Below, one piece after another: positions 35,603 through 44,765 of a stretch of 64,000 nucleotides of DNA. A program made the position numbers and the translations under genes. Origin of the DNA: Pelagibacterium luteolum (GTDB taxonomy: Bacteria > Pseudomonadota > Alphaproteobacteria > Rhizobiales > Devosiaceae); the NCBI RefSeq assembly GCF_900100665.1, contig NZ_FNCS01000001.1, positions 417,119-481,118 on the forward strand. Direction: 5' to 3'. Position 1 is the stretch's first letter. Every line of letters begins with the position of its first letter. The notes under the pieces are model-generated. The model saw only the letters and a program-made list of their open reading frames with translations, was not told the DNA's origin and made no database searches.

Positions 35603-35690
35603 TGTCCGGGTCTTTGTGTGTTGCGTACCGGATGAACTCTTCAAAAGGCCCGGTGCGCGCGTATTCTGCGACCGGCCTTTTCTTTTTTTC
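35603..35690 (+). ncRNA. Predicted sigma-54-dependent small RNA, about 90 nt
   Basis: Bounded by the -24/-12 promoter (start near 35603) and a strong intrinsic terminator (35643-35690). The transcript would have a 5' hairpin TCCGG..CCGGA with an 18-nt U/G-rich loop (GTCTTTGTGTGTTGCGTA), a single-stranded TGAACTCTTC linker and the terminator stem. No convincing ORF lies within it. It could instead be an attenuated leader of yggT, 114 bp beyond the terminator. I did not recognise a named sRNA family. Confidence 0.5.
35643..35690 (+). terminator. Strong intrinsic terminator of the predicted sRNA
   Basis: AAAAGGCC(C)GGT pairs with ACCGGCCTTTT with one bulge and a 16-nt loop, followed by CTTTTTTTC. 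Confidence 0.88.
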
Positions 35691-35803
35691 TGCCAGGCGC
35701 ACCGATACGGCACTCACTTGCCCCGACTATCGCAAGCGCTTAGATAGGATCACCGATTGCGCCGGACATCCGGCCCGCCGCATACGACACGAGGACATTG
35801 CCG

Positions 35804-36112
35804 ATGCTGTTTGGACTTTTGCAATTTATCGACCTGGTCCTTGGCCTCGTCATCTTCATCATGATCGCCCAGGTGATCGTGAGCTGGCTTTTGGCCTTCA
35901 ACATCCTCAACATGTCCAACCGGTTCGTGGCGACCATCGCCAACGCGCTCTACCAGATCACCGATCCGCTCCTGCGCCCGATCCGCAATCTGCTGCCCAA
36001 TTTCGGCGGCCTAGACATCTCCCCCATCATTCTGTTCCTGATCATCTACTTCATCCGCCTGGTCATCCTCTATCCGCTGATGCAACAGGCCGCGATGGGC
36101 CAGATCGGCTAG
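35804..36112 (+). CDS. yggT: YggT-family membrane protein
   Basis: 102 residues with two hydrophobic regions flanking the conserved NRFVATIANALYQITDPLLRPIRNLLPNFGGLDISPIILFLII segment, the YggT signature (TDPLLRPIRR.LP..GGLDLSP). The family acts in the inner membrane, with links to osmotic stress and, in some bacteria, cell division; the role here is unassigned. ATG 35804 follows GAGGA. Monocistronic as far as visible, preceded by the predicted sRNA and followed by a type A repeat. Confidence 0.92.
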   Translation: MLFGLLQFIDLVLGLVIFIMIAQVIVSWLLAFNILNMSNRFVATIANALYQITDPLLRPIRNLLPNFGGLDISPIILFLIIYFIRLVILYPLMQQAAMGQIG

Positions 36113-36165
36113 CTTAAGCGGTCACGCTGCCTTGGCAGCTGCCACCACTCCATCCCCACCCCTAC

Positions 36166-36205
36166 GTCATCCCGGGATTTATTCCCGGGATACTGCGCTG
36201 CGCTG
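36166..36205 (+). repeat. Type A intergenic palindrome, copy 3
   Basis: GTCATCCCGGGA-N5-TCCCGGGATACTGCGC, almost identical to copy 1 over 35 bases. Confidence 0.75.
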
Positions 36206-36453
36206 GCCCAAACCACGTGCGTCCGATCGGCCGCAGAAACCGCCACGCACAAATTATCGCGCCACCATGCGCCCAAAAGTCAGCCTGTAAATTTAGGTCA
36301 ATACTGATGCCACACGGTCTCTGTTTCCCCTCAACGACATAGCCCCAAATAAGCCAGCAGTACTGACCGAAATAAACCCCGCCCGGTGATTGCCACCACC
36401 GCGATCTTCCGCCTATCCTGCGCCAATCCGTCGCATGCGTCGGAGGGCTTGGC

Positions 36454-36515
36454 GGTTCCGCGGGAGGAAGCGGGACCGGTCACGATAACGAGGAGAAATC
36501 CGGCCCCGCCGGGCC
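36454..36515 (+). promoter_or_regulatory. Candidate structured leader of hppA
   Basis: Two stacked hairpins: GGTTCCGC-GGGAGGAA-GCGGGACC (8 bp; loop contains GGAGGA) and GGCCC-CGCC-GGGCC. They end 57 bp before the hppA ATG. They may regulate expression or simply be GC-rich sequence; no known riboswitch class is recognised. Confidence 0.3.
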
Positions 36516-36572
36516 ATGCAGTCTCTGTCGCCCCGGCTGGTCGCGGATCACTTTTGTGAGGGGAATACGACT

Positions 36573-38705
36573 ATGACTTTGGCCCTATGGCTGATCGTCG
36601 CCTGTGGCGTCCTTTCGGTCGTCTATGGCGTCGTGACCACGCGTACGCTCATGGCCGCCAATGCGGGCTCGGCGCGCATGCAGGAAATCTCGAGCGCCGT
36701 TCGTGAAGGCGCCACCGCCTATCTCAAGCGTCAATACACCACCATCGCCATCGTCGGCGTCGTCATCCTCATCGCAGCCTGGCTGCTGCTCGGCATTTAC
36801 GCCGCCATCGGCTTTCTGATCGGCGCCGTGCTCTCGGGCGCCGCCGGATTCATCGGCATGCACGTCTCGGTCCGCGCCAATGTCCGCGCCGCCCATGCGG
36901 CGCAAACCTCGCTTGCCGGCGGTCTCGATCTCGCCTTCAAATCCGGCGCGGTGACGGGCCTTCTGGTGGCCGGCCTCGGCCTCCTCGGCGTCACGCTGTA
37001 TTTCATCTTCCTGACCGGTTCGGGCTTTGCCCCCACCGACCGCACGGTGATCGACGCCCTCGTCGCGCTCGGCTTCGGTGCGTCGCTGATATCCATCTTC
37101 GCCCGTCTGGGCGGCGGTATCTTCACCAAGGGCGCCGACGTCGGCGGCGATATGGTCGGCAAGGTCGAAGCTGGCATCCCTGAAGACGATCCCCGCAACC
37201 CCGCAACCATCGCCGACAACGTCGGTGACAATGTCGGCGACTGCGCCGGCATGGCCGCAGATCTGTTCGAGACCTATGTCGTGACCATCGTCGCGACCAT
37301 GGTTCTGGCCGCCATCATCCTGCCCACCGAACTGCAGTTGATCGGCATGGTCCTCCCGCTCGCCATTGGCGGCGTCTGCGTTTTGACCTCGATCGCCGGC
37401 ACCTATTTCGTAAAGCTCGGCGCCTCGGGCAACATCATGGGCGCGCTCTATAAAGGCGTCATCGCCACCGGCGTGCTCTCGCTCATCGCCCTTCTCCCCG
37501 TCATGTGGATCATGTTCGGCGACATGGGCCTTTCGATCACCGTCGGCGAAACGATCTTCACCCCCTGGGCGCTCTATTTCTGCGGCGTGGCCGGACTCGT
37601 CATCACCGGGCTGATCATCTGGATCACCGAATACTATACGGGCACGGGCCGCCGCCCGGTCAATTCCATCGCCGAAGCCTCGATCACCGGCCATGGTACC
37701 AACGTGATCCAGGGCCTCGCCGTCTCGCTCGAAGCCACTGCCCTTCCGGCGCTGGTCATTATCGCCGGCATCATCGTCACCTATTCACTCGCCGGCCTGT
37801 TCGGCATTGGCGTCGCCGTCGTCACCATGCTGGCCCTCGCGGGCATGATCGTGGCGCTCGACGCGTTCGGCCCGGTCACCGACAATGCCGGCGGCATCGC
37901 CGAAATGGCGGGCCTCCCTGACGAAGTGCGCAAAAACACCGACGCGCTCGACGCCGTCGGCAACACGACGAAAGCTGTGACCAAGGGCTACGCCATCGGT
38001 TCGGCCGGCCTCGGTGCCCTCGTGCTCTTTGCCGCCTACACCCAGGACCTCGACTACTTCATCCGCACCGCCACCGAGGGCAATTTCTTCTTCGGCGTCG
38101 GCGAGGTGAGCTTCTCGCTCGCCGATCCTTACGTTGTCGTCGGCCTGTTGTTCGGCGGTCTCCTGCCGTTCCTGTTCTCAGGCATGTCGATGACTGCCGT
38201 GGGCCGCGCCGCCCAATCGGTCGTCGTCGAGGTGCGGCGTCAGTTCCGCGAAAACCCCGGCATCATGGAAGGCACCACCAAGCCCGACTATGGCCGCGCC
38301 GTCGACATGCTGACCAAGGCCGCGATCAAGGAGATGATCATCCCCTCCCTGCTCCCGGTCCTCTCGCCAATCGTTGCCTTCGTCGTCGTCCTTTTGATCG
38401 CCGGCAAGGCCGCAGCCTTTGCGGCCCTTGGCGCCATGCTGCTCGGCGTCATCGTCACCGGGCTCTTCGTCGCCATTTCGATGACGGCCGGCGGCGGCGC
38501 CTGGGACAACGCCAAAAAGAGCTTCGAAGACGGGTTCACCGACTCCACCGGCCAGGTCCACTACAAGGGCTCCGAAGCCCACAAGGCCTCGGTCACCGGC
38601 GACACCGTCGGCGATCCCTACAAGGACACCGCCGGTCCGGCGGTCAACCCGATGATCAAGATCACCAACATCATCGCGCTGCTGCTCCTGGCCGTCCTGC
38701 ACTAG
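36573..38705 (+). CDS. hppA: K+-insensitive proton-pumping membrane pyrophosphatase
   Basis: Couples PPi hydrolysis to H+ transport. 710 residues with about sixteen membrane segments. Catalytic loop: [21 protein letters not shown] and [19 protein letters not shown]. The [15 protein letters not shown] motif has Lys where K+-dependent enzymes have Ala, marking the K+-insensitive H+-pumping type. The ATG at 36573 follows GAGGGG; an upstream start at 36516 adds 19 unrelated residues. It has its own terminator. The soluble pyrophosphatase ppa is 5.3 kb downstream. Confidence 0.96.
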   Translation: MTLALWLIVACGVLSVVYGVVTTRTLMAANAGSARMQEISSAVREGATAYLKRQYTTIAIVGVVILIAAWLLLGIYAAIGFLIGAVLSGAAGFIGMHVSVRANVRAAHAAQTSLAGGLDLAFKSGAVTGLLVAGLGLLGVTLYFIFLTGSGFAPTDRTVIDALVALGFGASLISIFARLGGGIFTKGADVGGDMVGKVEAGIPEDDPRNPATIADNVGDNVGDCAGMAADLFETYVVTIVATMVLAAIILPTELQLIGMVLPLAIGGVCVLTSIAGTYFVKLGASGNIMGALYKGVIATGVLSLIALLPVMWIMFGDMGLSITVGETIFTPWALYFCGVAGLVITGLIIWITEYYTGTGRRPVNSIAEASITGHGTNVIQGLAVSLEATALPALVIIAGIIVTYSLAGLFGIGVAVVTMLALAGMIVALDAFGPVTDNAGGIAEMAGLPDEVRKNTDALDAVGNTTKAVTKGYAIGSAGLGALVLFAAYTQDLDYFIRTATEGNFFFGVGEVSFSLADPYVVVGLLFGGLLPFLFSGMSMTAVGRAAQSVVVEVRRQFRENPGIMEGTTKPDYGRAVDMLTKAAIKEMIIPSLLPVLSPIVAFVVVLLIAGKAAAFAALGAMLLGVIVTGLFVAISMTAGGGAWDNAKKSFEDGFTDSTGQVHYKGSEAHKASVTGDTVGDPYKDTAGPAVNPMIKITNIIALLLLAVLH

Positions 38706-38725
38706 TCTTGTGCCAACACGATCTC

Positions 38726-38753
38726 AGAGCCGGGCAACCCTGCCCGGCTCTTT
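38726..38753 (+). terminator. Intrinsic terminator of hppA
   Basis: Perfect 11-bp stem AGAGCCGGGCA-ACCC-TGCCCGGCTCT followed by TTGCGTT, 20 bp after the stop codon. Confidence 0.8.
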
Positions 38754-38894
38754 GCGTTGTAACCCATCGAATGGACAACGCTTCTGACCGATACCAAGGT
38801 CTTATGTCCTTGAATTTTAAAGATGATATTGGACTTTCCGACTCCGAGCGCATACGCTCCGCTATACCGGAAATGTTGAGGGACACCCCGGGTC

Positions 38895-41800
38895 ATGACC
38901 GAGACCAGCCACACGCCGACCCATCTCTGGCACGATCGCATTGCGACCTTGGCCGATCAGCAGCCCGGCCTCGCGCGCTTTATCGCCAATGCAATCAAAT
39001 CGACCGATGAGCAGGATCTGGCCCGCTATGCGCCGGAAACCCTCGAAACCCTTTTGGCCCGCACCTATGCCCACATCGGCGAGCGCACGCCCGGCAAGCC
39101 CGACATCCGCGCCTGGACGCCCGATGATACGACGCTCTCCGGCGTAACCATCCTCGACATCTATTCCGCCGACACCCCGTTCATCGTCGACTCCGCGCTG
39201 GCCGCCATACGGACGGCGGGCGGCACCGTCCGCTTCATGGCCCACCCGCTGGTCGCTGTCGATACGAACACGACGCCCTGGACAGTGCTCGAAAAATCAA
39301 CCCCTGAATCGCGCAATGAAAGCGTGCTCCAGGTCCATATCGACACCCCCGCCGACCCCAAAACCCTCGAAAACATCACCCTCGAACTCACCGCCGCCAT
39401 GACGCAGGTGCGCTCGGCCGTGCTCGATTGGCGCGACATGCTCGAACGCCTGCGCACCGCCGTCGTCGCCTATCGCGAACACCCGCCCCAGATGCGCGAA
39501 CCCGCGCTCAACGAGGCGATCCATTTCCTCGCCTGGCTGGCGGACCACAATTTCACATTCCTGGGCATGCGCGATTACCGCATCGCCGGCGAGGGTGACG
39601 AGCGCACACTCGCCCCCGTCGAAGGCTCGGGCCTCGGCATCCTGCGCGACCCCGATTACCTCTATCTCCGCCAGGGCGACACCTACGTCCATACCACCGA
39701 CCAGCACCTGGCCTTCCTCGACACCGACGAGCCCCTGATGGTTACTAAGGCCAACCGTCGGTCCCTCGTCCACCGCCGTCTGCACATGGATTATGTCGGG
39801 GTCAAAACCTTCGACTCCACCGGCACCATCACCGGCGAATTGCGCATTCTGGGGCTGTTTACGTCCGCCTCGATCGCCACCCCGCACACCGAAGTCCCGC
39901 TGATCCGCCGCAAGCTTGCCGAAATCGTGCGCCGCTCCAGCCTCGATCCGCGGTCCCATGCCGGCAAGGCGCTGATGAACGCGCTTGCCAATTACCCGCG
40001 CGAAGAGATGTTCCAGATTTCAGAAGACGAACTCCTCGAATTTGCAACGGTCATCTCGACCCTCCCGGACCGCCCCCGCGTCCGGGTTCTGCCGCGTATC
40101 GACAGGTTCGACAATTTCGTCTCCGTCCTCGTCTATCTCCCGCGCGACCGCTTCGATTCCACCGTCCGCGCCAGGATCGGCGAACACCTTGCCGCCCGCT
40201 ACGATGGCCGCGTCTCAGCCTTCACCCCCGATTTCCCCGAGGGCGAACTGGCCCGCGTCCATTTCATCATCGGGCGCAATGGCGGCGACACCCCTCGCCC
40301 CGACCGCGAAGACCTCGAAGCCGAAATCGGCGAGATCAGCCGCACCTTTGCCGATCGGCTGCTCTCCGCTGCCCCCAACCCGGCCGAAATCACCGACTAC
40401 GCCTCGGCCTTTTCCGCCGACTACCAGATCGCCCATTCCCACGCCGATGCGCTCGAAGACATAGCGATCTTCAAATCGCTCGGCCCAGACGTTCAGCTCG
40501 CCGTGCGCCTCACGGCCGGTCGCGACGGCGCCGACAGCCTGAGCCTTAATGTCTATCACCGCGCCCAGCCCATTCCGCTCTCGGCCCGCGTGCCCATGCT
40601 GGAAAATTTCGGCTTTGCCGTCGTCGATGAACGCACCTATCAGATCCACCCCACCGGTCGCGAGGTACGCTACCTCCACGACATGACCCTCTCGATCCGC
40701 GACGGCGCAAAGATCGATCTCAACGCCGCCAGCCACCGCATCGAAGAAGCCATCGTCGCGGTTTCAACCGGCGCCATTGAAAACGACGGTTACAACCGCC
40801 TGACGCTCGTCGCCGGCCTCGCCCATGACGACGTGGTCATCCTGCGCGCCCTCGGCCATTATCTGCGCCAGATCGGCATCGCCTATTCGCAGGCCTATAT
40901 CTGGACCGCCCTTGCCAATCAGCCCGCCATCGCCCGCGCGCTGGTGGCGCTGTTCCACACCCTCCACGACCCTGCCGTCGAGGGCGACCGCGTCGCCAAG
41001 GCCGACGCCCTGCGCGCCGAAATCGCCACCGGCCTTGATGCCATTACCTCGATCGACGAAGACCGTATCGTCCAGCGTCTCGTCAATCTCGTCGCGACTT
41101 CGGTCCGCACCAATCTCTACCAGCGCATCGACGGCCACAAACGCCCCGCCCTCGCCATCAAATTCGACGCCAAAAAGATCGACGGCCTGCCCGAGCCACG
41201 CCCCTATCGCGAGATTTTCGTTTATTCCCCCCGCGTCGAAGGCGTCCACATGCGCGGCGGCCCCATCGCCCGTGGCGGCCTGCGCTGGTCCGACCGCCCC
41301 GAAGATTTCCGCACCGAGATCTTGGGGCTGGTCAAAGCCCAGCAGGTGAAAAACGCCGTCATCGTCCCCGTCGGCGCCAAGGGCGGCTTCGTCCCACGCA
41401 AAATGCCCGCCAATCCAGACCGCGACACCTTCATGGCCGAAGGCACTGCGTGCTATAAAATCTTCGTCGGCGCCCTTCTCGACATCACCGACAATCTGGT
41501 TGGCGACACCGTTTTGCCCCCCGAAATGGTCTTTAGGCGCGACAATGACGACCCCTATCTCGTCGTCGCCGCCGACAAGGGCACGGCGAGCTTTTCCGAT
41601 ACCGCCAACGCCATCTCCACGTCCCGTGATTATTGGCTGGGCGATGCCTTCGCCTCGGGCGGTTCCGCCGGTTTCGACCACAAGAAGATGGGCATCACCG
41701 CCCGCGGCGGCTGGGAAGCGGTCAAGCGCCACTTCCGCGAAATCGATATCGACATCCAGACGCAACCTTTCACAGTGGCCGGCGTCGGCGACATGAGCGG

Positions 41801-43658
41801 CGACGTCTTCGGCAACGCCATGCTGCTCAGCGAAAAGATCAGGCTCGTCGCGGCCTTCGATCACCGCGACATCTTCATCGACCCCGAACCCGATATCGCG
41901 GCGAGCTACGCCGAACGCCAACGCCTCTTCAATCTTCCCCGCTCGAGCTGGGCTGATTACGACGCGGCTTTGATCTCCCAGGGCGGGGGCGTCTTCTCGC
42001 GCCAGTCGAAATCGATCCCACTCACGCCCCAGATGCAGACCCTTCTGGGCCTCTCGGCCCCGAGCGCCACCCCCAATGAAATCATGACGGCGATCCTTAA
42101 GGCCGAGATCGACCTTCTCTGGTTCGGCGGCATCGGCACCTATATCCGGGCGTCCGACGAAACCGACGCCATGGCCGGCGATCGCGCCAACGACGCCATC
42201 CGCATCCCCGCCACCGATCTGCGCGCTAAAGTCATTGGCGAAGGCGCCAATCTCGGCCTCACCCAGCGCGGCCGCATCGAATTTGCGCTCAATGGCGGCC
42301 GCATCAACACCGACGCCATCGACAATTCCGCCGGCGTCAATTCCTCCGACCTTGAAGTCAATATCAAGATCGCACTCTCGGATATGGTCCGCTCGGGCGC
42401 GCTGGATATGGACACCCGCAACGCCTTCCTCGTCGAAATGACCGATGAAGTCGCCGAACTCTGCTTGCGCAACAATTATCTCCAATCCCTCGCGCTCTCG
42501 CTCGCCCAGCGCCGCGGCATGGCCGATTTCCCCGATCTCGTCGATTTCATCGCCGAGCAGGAAGCATCGGGCGAACTCAATCGCGCCGTCGAATACCTGC
42601 CCGACGACGCGACGCTCCTCGAGCGCGCCCAGTCCGGCGCGGCCCTGACACGCCCCGAACTCGCCGTGCTGCTGGCCTACGCCAAACTCTCGCTTTACGC
42701 CGATCTTTTGGCCTCGCCCGTCCCCGACGATCCCTATCTGGCCCGCGAGCTCTATCGCTATTTTCCCGATACCCTGGCCGCGCGCTATCCCGACACCATC
42801 GAAAACCACCGCCTGCGCCGCGAGGTGATCGCCACGGTCCTTTCCAACGCGATGATCAATCGCGGCGGCCCGGCCTTCGTCTCGCGCCTCGTATCGATCA
42901 CCGCCGCCGAGCCCGGCGCCGTGGCCTTCGCCTATGCCGCCGCCCGCGACAGCTTTGGACTTCAGGATCTGAACGCCGCGATCGATCACCTCGACACAAG
43001 GATCTCGGGCAAAACCCAATTGGCGCTCTACGCGGAAGTCCAGCAGATCCAGGTCAGCCAGGCCCTCTGGTTCCTGCGCAACGAGGATTTTTCCAACGGC
43101 CTCTCCGATATGGTCGCCAATTATCGCGACGGCATCGCCAAAATCCGCACCGCTCTGCCCGATCTGGCGTCGCCCTTCCTCGCCCAATCGGTCGCCACCC
43201 AGGAAAAAGCCTTCGAGGCCGGCGGCACCCCGCCCGATCTGGCCCGCCGCATCGCCGCCCTGTCGGTCCTTTCGCTCGCCCCCGATGCCGTCCTCGTCGC
43301 CCAAAAGACCGGCGCCGACGTCCTCGACGCCGCCCGGGCCATGTTCGCGCTCATCGAAACCTTCAAGCTCGGGCGCCTGACCGAACAGGGCGCCGCGATC
43401 GACGCCGCCGACCGCTTCGACCGCATGGCGCTCGATCGCGCCATCGCCAACCTCCTGCGCTCGCTCCGCGACCTCGCCGCGGACGTTCTCGCAGCGTCCG
43501 ACGGCGCCATCAGGGACCGCCTCACCGCCTGGAAATCCCCCCGCGCCACCGCCATCTCCCGCACCGCCGCAACCGTCACCGAACTCATCGAAGGCGAGTT
43601 GACCATCTCCCGGCTCTCAGTCGCCGCGGGCCTCCTGAGCGATCTGGCCAAGAGCTAG
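38895..43658 (+). CDS. Large NAD-dependent glutamate dehydrogenase (GDH-180 type)
   Basis: Oxidative deamination of glutamate to 2-oxoglutarate and ammonia, a catabolic enzyme of about 180 kDa. 1587 residues: an N-terminal regulatory half (ACT-like) to about 700, then the catalytic domain with GGPIARGGLRWSDRPEDFRTE, the Lys motif PVGAKGGFVPRK, and VGDMSGDVFGNAML, and the NAD domain with LLWFGGIGTYIRAS and GEGANLGLTQRGRIEF. Complete and uninterrupted. The long minus-strand frame over its 3' half is a shadow. Transcribed alone, between hppA and ppa. Confidence 0.96.
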   Translation: MTETSHTPTHLWHDRIATLADQQPGLARFIANAIKSTDEQDLARYAPETLETLLARTYAHIGERTPGKPDIRAWTPDDTTLSGVTILDIYSADTPFIVDSALAAIRTAGGTVRFMAHPLVAVDTNTTPWTVLEKSTPESRNESVLQVHIDTPADPKTLENITLELTAAMTQVRSAVLDWRDMLERLRTAVVAYREHPPQMREPALNEAIHFLAWLADHNFTFLGMRDYRIAGEGDERTLAPVEGSGLGILRDPDYLYLRQGDTYVHTTDQHLAFLDTDEPLMVTKANRRSLVHRRLHMDYVGVKTFDSTGTITGELRILGLFTSASIATPHTEVPLIRRKLAEIVRRSSLDPRSHAGKALMNALANYPREEMFQISEDELLEFATVISTLPDRPRVRVLPRIDRFDNFVSVLVYLPRDRFDSTVRARIGEHLAARYDGRVSAFTPDFPEGELARVHFIIGRNGGDTPRPDREDLEAEIGEISRTFADRLLSAAPNPAEITDYASAFSADYQIAHSHADALEDIAIFKSLGPDVQLAVRLTAGRDGADSLSLNVYHRAQPIPLSARVPMLENFGFAVVDERTYQIHPTGREVRYLHDMTLSIRDGAKIDLNAASHRIEEAIVAVSTGAIENDGYNRLTLVAGLAHDDVVILRALGHYLRQIGIAYSQAYIWTALANQPAIARALVALFHTLHDPAVEGDRVAKADALRAEIATGLDAITSIDEDRIVQRLVNLVATSVRTNLYQRIDGHKRPALAIKFDAKKIDGLPEPRPYREIFVYSPRVEGVHMRGGPIARGGLRWSDRPEDFRTEILGLVKAQQVKNAVIVPVGAKGGFVPRKMPANPDRDTFMAEGTACYKIFVGALLDITDNLVGDTVLPPEMVFRRDNDDPYLVVAADKGTASFSDTANAISTSRDYWLGDAFASGGSAGFDHKKMGITARGGWEAVKRHFREIDIDIQTQPFTVAGVGDMSGDVFGNAMLLSEKIRLVAAFDHRDIFIDPEPDIAASYAERQRLFNLPRSSWADYDAALISQGGGVFSRQSKSIPLTPQMQTLLGLSAPSATPNEIMTAILKAEIDLLWFGGIGTYIRASDETDAMAGDRANDAIRIPATDLRAKVIGEGANLGLTQRGRIEFALNGGRINTDAIDNSAGVNSSDLEVNIKIALSDMVRSGALDMDTRNAFLVEMTDEVAELCLRNNYLQSLALSLAQRRGMADFPDLVDFIAEQEASGELNRAVEYLPDDATLLERAQSGAALTRPELAVLLAYAKLSLYADLLASPVPDDPYLARELYRYFPDTLAARYPDTIENHRLRREVIATVLSNAMINRGGPAFVSRLVSITAAEPGAVAFAYAAARDSFGLQDLNAAIDHLDTRISGKTQLALYAEVQQIQVSQALWFLRNEDFSNGLSDMVANYRDGIAKIRTALPDLASPFLAQSVATQEKAFEAGGTPPDLARRIAALSVLSLAPDAVLVAQKTGADVLDAARAMFALIETFKLGRLTEQGAAIDAADRFDRMALDRAIANLLRSLRDLAADVLAASDGAIRDRLTAWKSPRATAISRTAATVTELIEGELTISRLSVAAGLLSDLAKS

Positions 43659-43724
43659 AAGCACGTCGGCTCCGACTGCCAACCCGGCGCTTGATCACAA
43701 CGCTCACCACACCCCAAAGCCTGC

Positions 43725-43770
43725 TCCCTCTCCCCGTTTCGGGGAGAGGGTTGCGGTGAGCGGGCCTTGA
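43725..43770 (+). repeat. Type B intergenic palindrome, copy 1
   Basis: CCCTCTCCCCG-TTT-CGGGGAGAGGG followed by GCGGTGAGCGGGCCTTGAGC, a tail shared with copy 4. A type A repeat follows. Confidence 0.75.
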
Positions 43771-43808
43771 GCGCCAATGAAATCCCCAGCGCATCCCCAC
43801 CCTCCACC

Positions 43809-43860
43809 GTCATCCTCGGGCTAGACCCGAGGACCCAGCCTCGCGCCGTCGGGCGCGAGA
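43809..43860 (+). repeat. Type A intergenic palindrome, copy 4
   Basis: GTCATCCTCGGGCTAGACCC-GAGGACCCAGCC followed by a second hairpin CTCGCGCC-GTCG-GGCGCGAG. Almost identical to copy 5. Confidence 0.75.
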
Positions 43861-43993
43861 CAACGACTCTTCCCACGCGACCCCCGCGCCGCACTCATCC
43901 CCCAACTTCCCAATTCCCCTTGCAATCGCCTTTTTCCAAAGGCAAAAAGCCCGCAACCCTCCTCCCCCTCAAGAGCTCAGGATTGCACCGCTC

Positions 43994-44524
43994 ATGAATA
44001 TCGACGCCATCGCGGTCGGCAAGAACCCGCCCGAAGACCTCAACGTCATCATCGAAGTCCCGCTTGGCGGCGAGCCGATCAAATACGAGATCGACAAGGA
44101 CTCCGGCGCGCTGTTCGTCGATCGCTTCCTTTATACCCCCATGCGTTACCCCGGAAATTACGGCTTTGTCCCCCACACGCTCTGCGGTGACGGCGATCCC
44201 CTCGACGTGATCGTTTTGAACTCCCGCCCGCTGGTCCCCGGCGCCGTCGTCCGCTCGCGCCCGGTCGGCGTGTTGTTCATGGAAGACGATGGCGGTCAGG
44301 ACGAAAAGATCCTCGCGGTGCCGGTCTCCAAACTCACCCGCATGTACGACGCCATCCAGGACGTCACCGACCTGCCCGATATCCAGGTCGAGCGCGTGAA
44401 GCACTTCTTCACCCACTACAAGGATCTCGAGCCCGGCAAGTGGGCCAAGATCGACCGGATCGGCAATAAGGCCGACGCCATCAAGGTCATCCTCGATTCC
44501 ATGGAGATGGCCAAAAAGGCCTGA
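43994..44524 (+). CDS. ppa: Soluble inorganic pyrophosphatase, family I
   Basis: Hydrolyses PPi to two phosphates in the cytoplasm. 176 residues with [46 protein letters not shown] (the DxDPxD metal motif) and a C-terminal [14 protein letters not shown]. Full length. AGGA 12 bp upstream is a weak ribosome site. Monocistronic; followed by B and A repeats. Confidence 0.96.
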   Translation: MNIDAIAVGKNPPEDLNVIIEVPLGGEPIKYEIDKDSGALFVDRFLYTPMRYPGNYGFVPHTLCGDGDPLDVIVLNSRPLVPGAVVRSRPVGVLFMEDDGGQDEKILAVPVSKLTRMYDAIQDVTDLPDIQVERVKHFFTHYKDLEPGKWAKIDRIGNKADAIKVILDSMEMAKKA

Positions 44525-44538
44525 TCGACTGCAATTTG

Positions 44539-44560
44539 CCCTCTCCCCAACGGGAGAGGG
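44539..44560 (+). repeat. Type B intergenic palindrome, copy 2
   Basis: CCCTCTCCC-CAAC-GGGAGAGGG, 15 bp after the ppa stop; a type A repeat follows at 44589. Confidence 0.7.
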
Positions 44561-44588
44561 TGTCTCCCAGCCATCCTCCCCCCAAACC

Positions 44589-44640
44589 GTCATCCTCGGG
44601 CTCGACCCGAGGACCCAGCCTCGCGCCGTCCGGCGCGAGA
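44589..44640 (+). repeat. Type A intergenic palindrome, copy 5
   Basis: GTCATCCTCGGGCTCGACCC-GAGGACCCAGCC plus a second hairpin CTCGCGCC-GTCC-GGCGCGAG; nearly identical to copy 4 about 780 bp away. Confidence 0.75.
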
Positions 44641-44678
44641 CGATGACCCGTCTTCGCCTTCACCATCACGCGCACCCC

Positions 44679-44736
44679 TTGACCCACGCCCCCCTCAAGG
44701 CGTAAAAACACGGTCAAACCGTACCCACCGGTACGG
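44679..44736 (+). promoter_or_regulatory. leuC promoter with candidate leu operator
   Basis: TTGACC (44679-44684), an 18-nt spacer and TAAAAA (44703-44708) predict a start near 44715. The perfect inverted repeat CCGTACC-CACC-GGTACGG (44719-44736) follows at once, 29 bp before the leuC ATG. The same repeat precedes leuD at the equivalent position (9369-9386). Confidence 0.6.
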
Positions 44737-44765
44737 CACTCCTCACGAGCCGGAATGATTGACCC

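Larger units (their letters stand above)
36113..36572. other. Intergenic region between yggT and hppA
   Basis: 460 bp without a credible gene. It contains type A repeat copy 3 and, near its 3' end, the GC-rich hairpins of the hppA leader (36454-36515). The part 36210-36420 shows nothing I can name. Confidence 0.6.
43659..43993. other. Intergenic region between NAD-GDH and ppa
   Basis: 335 bp without a credible gene. It holds type B repeat copy 1 and type A repeat copy 4; the last 90 bp include a small hairpin GCCTTT-TTCC-AAAGGC at about 43929 and the presumed ppa promoter. Confidence 0.6.

Noticed and set aside
35632-36117. Possible peptide ORF starting inside the predicted sRNA
   Set aside because: It reads through the terminator and across yggT in another frame, with no domain or good ribosome site.
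36585-37694. 369-codon minus-strand ORF opposite hppA
   Set aside because: Asp/Gly/His-rich shadow of a polytopic membrane protein gene.
40764-43304. 846-codon minus-strand ORF opposite NAD-GDH
   Set aside because: Low-complexity Gly/Asp/Val-rich translation, antisense to a clear enzyme; a GC-rich shadow frame.
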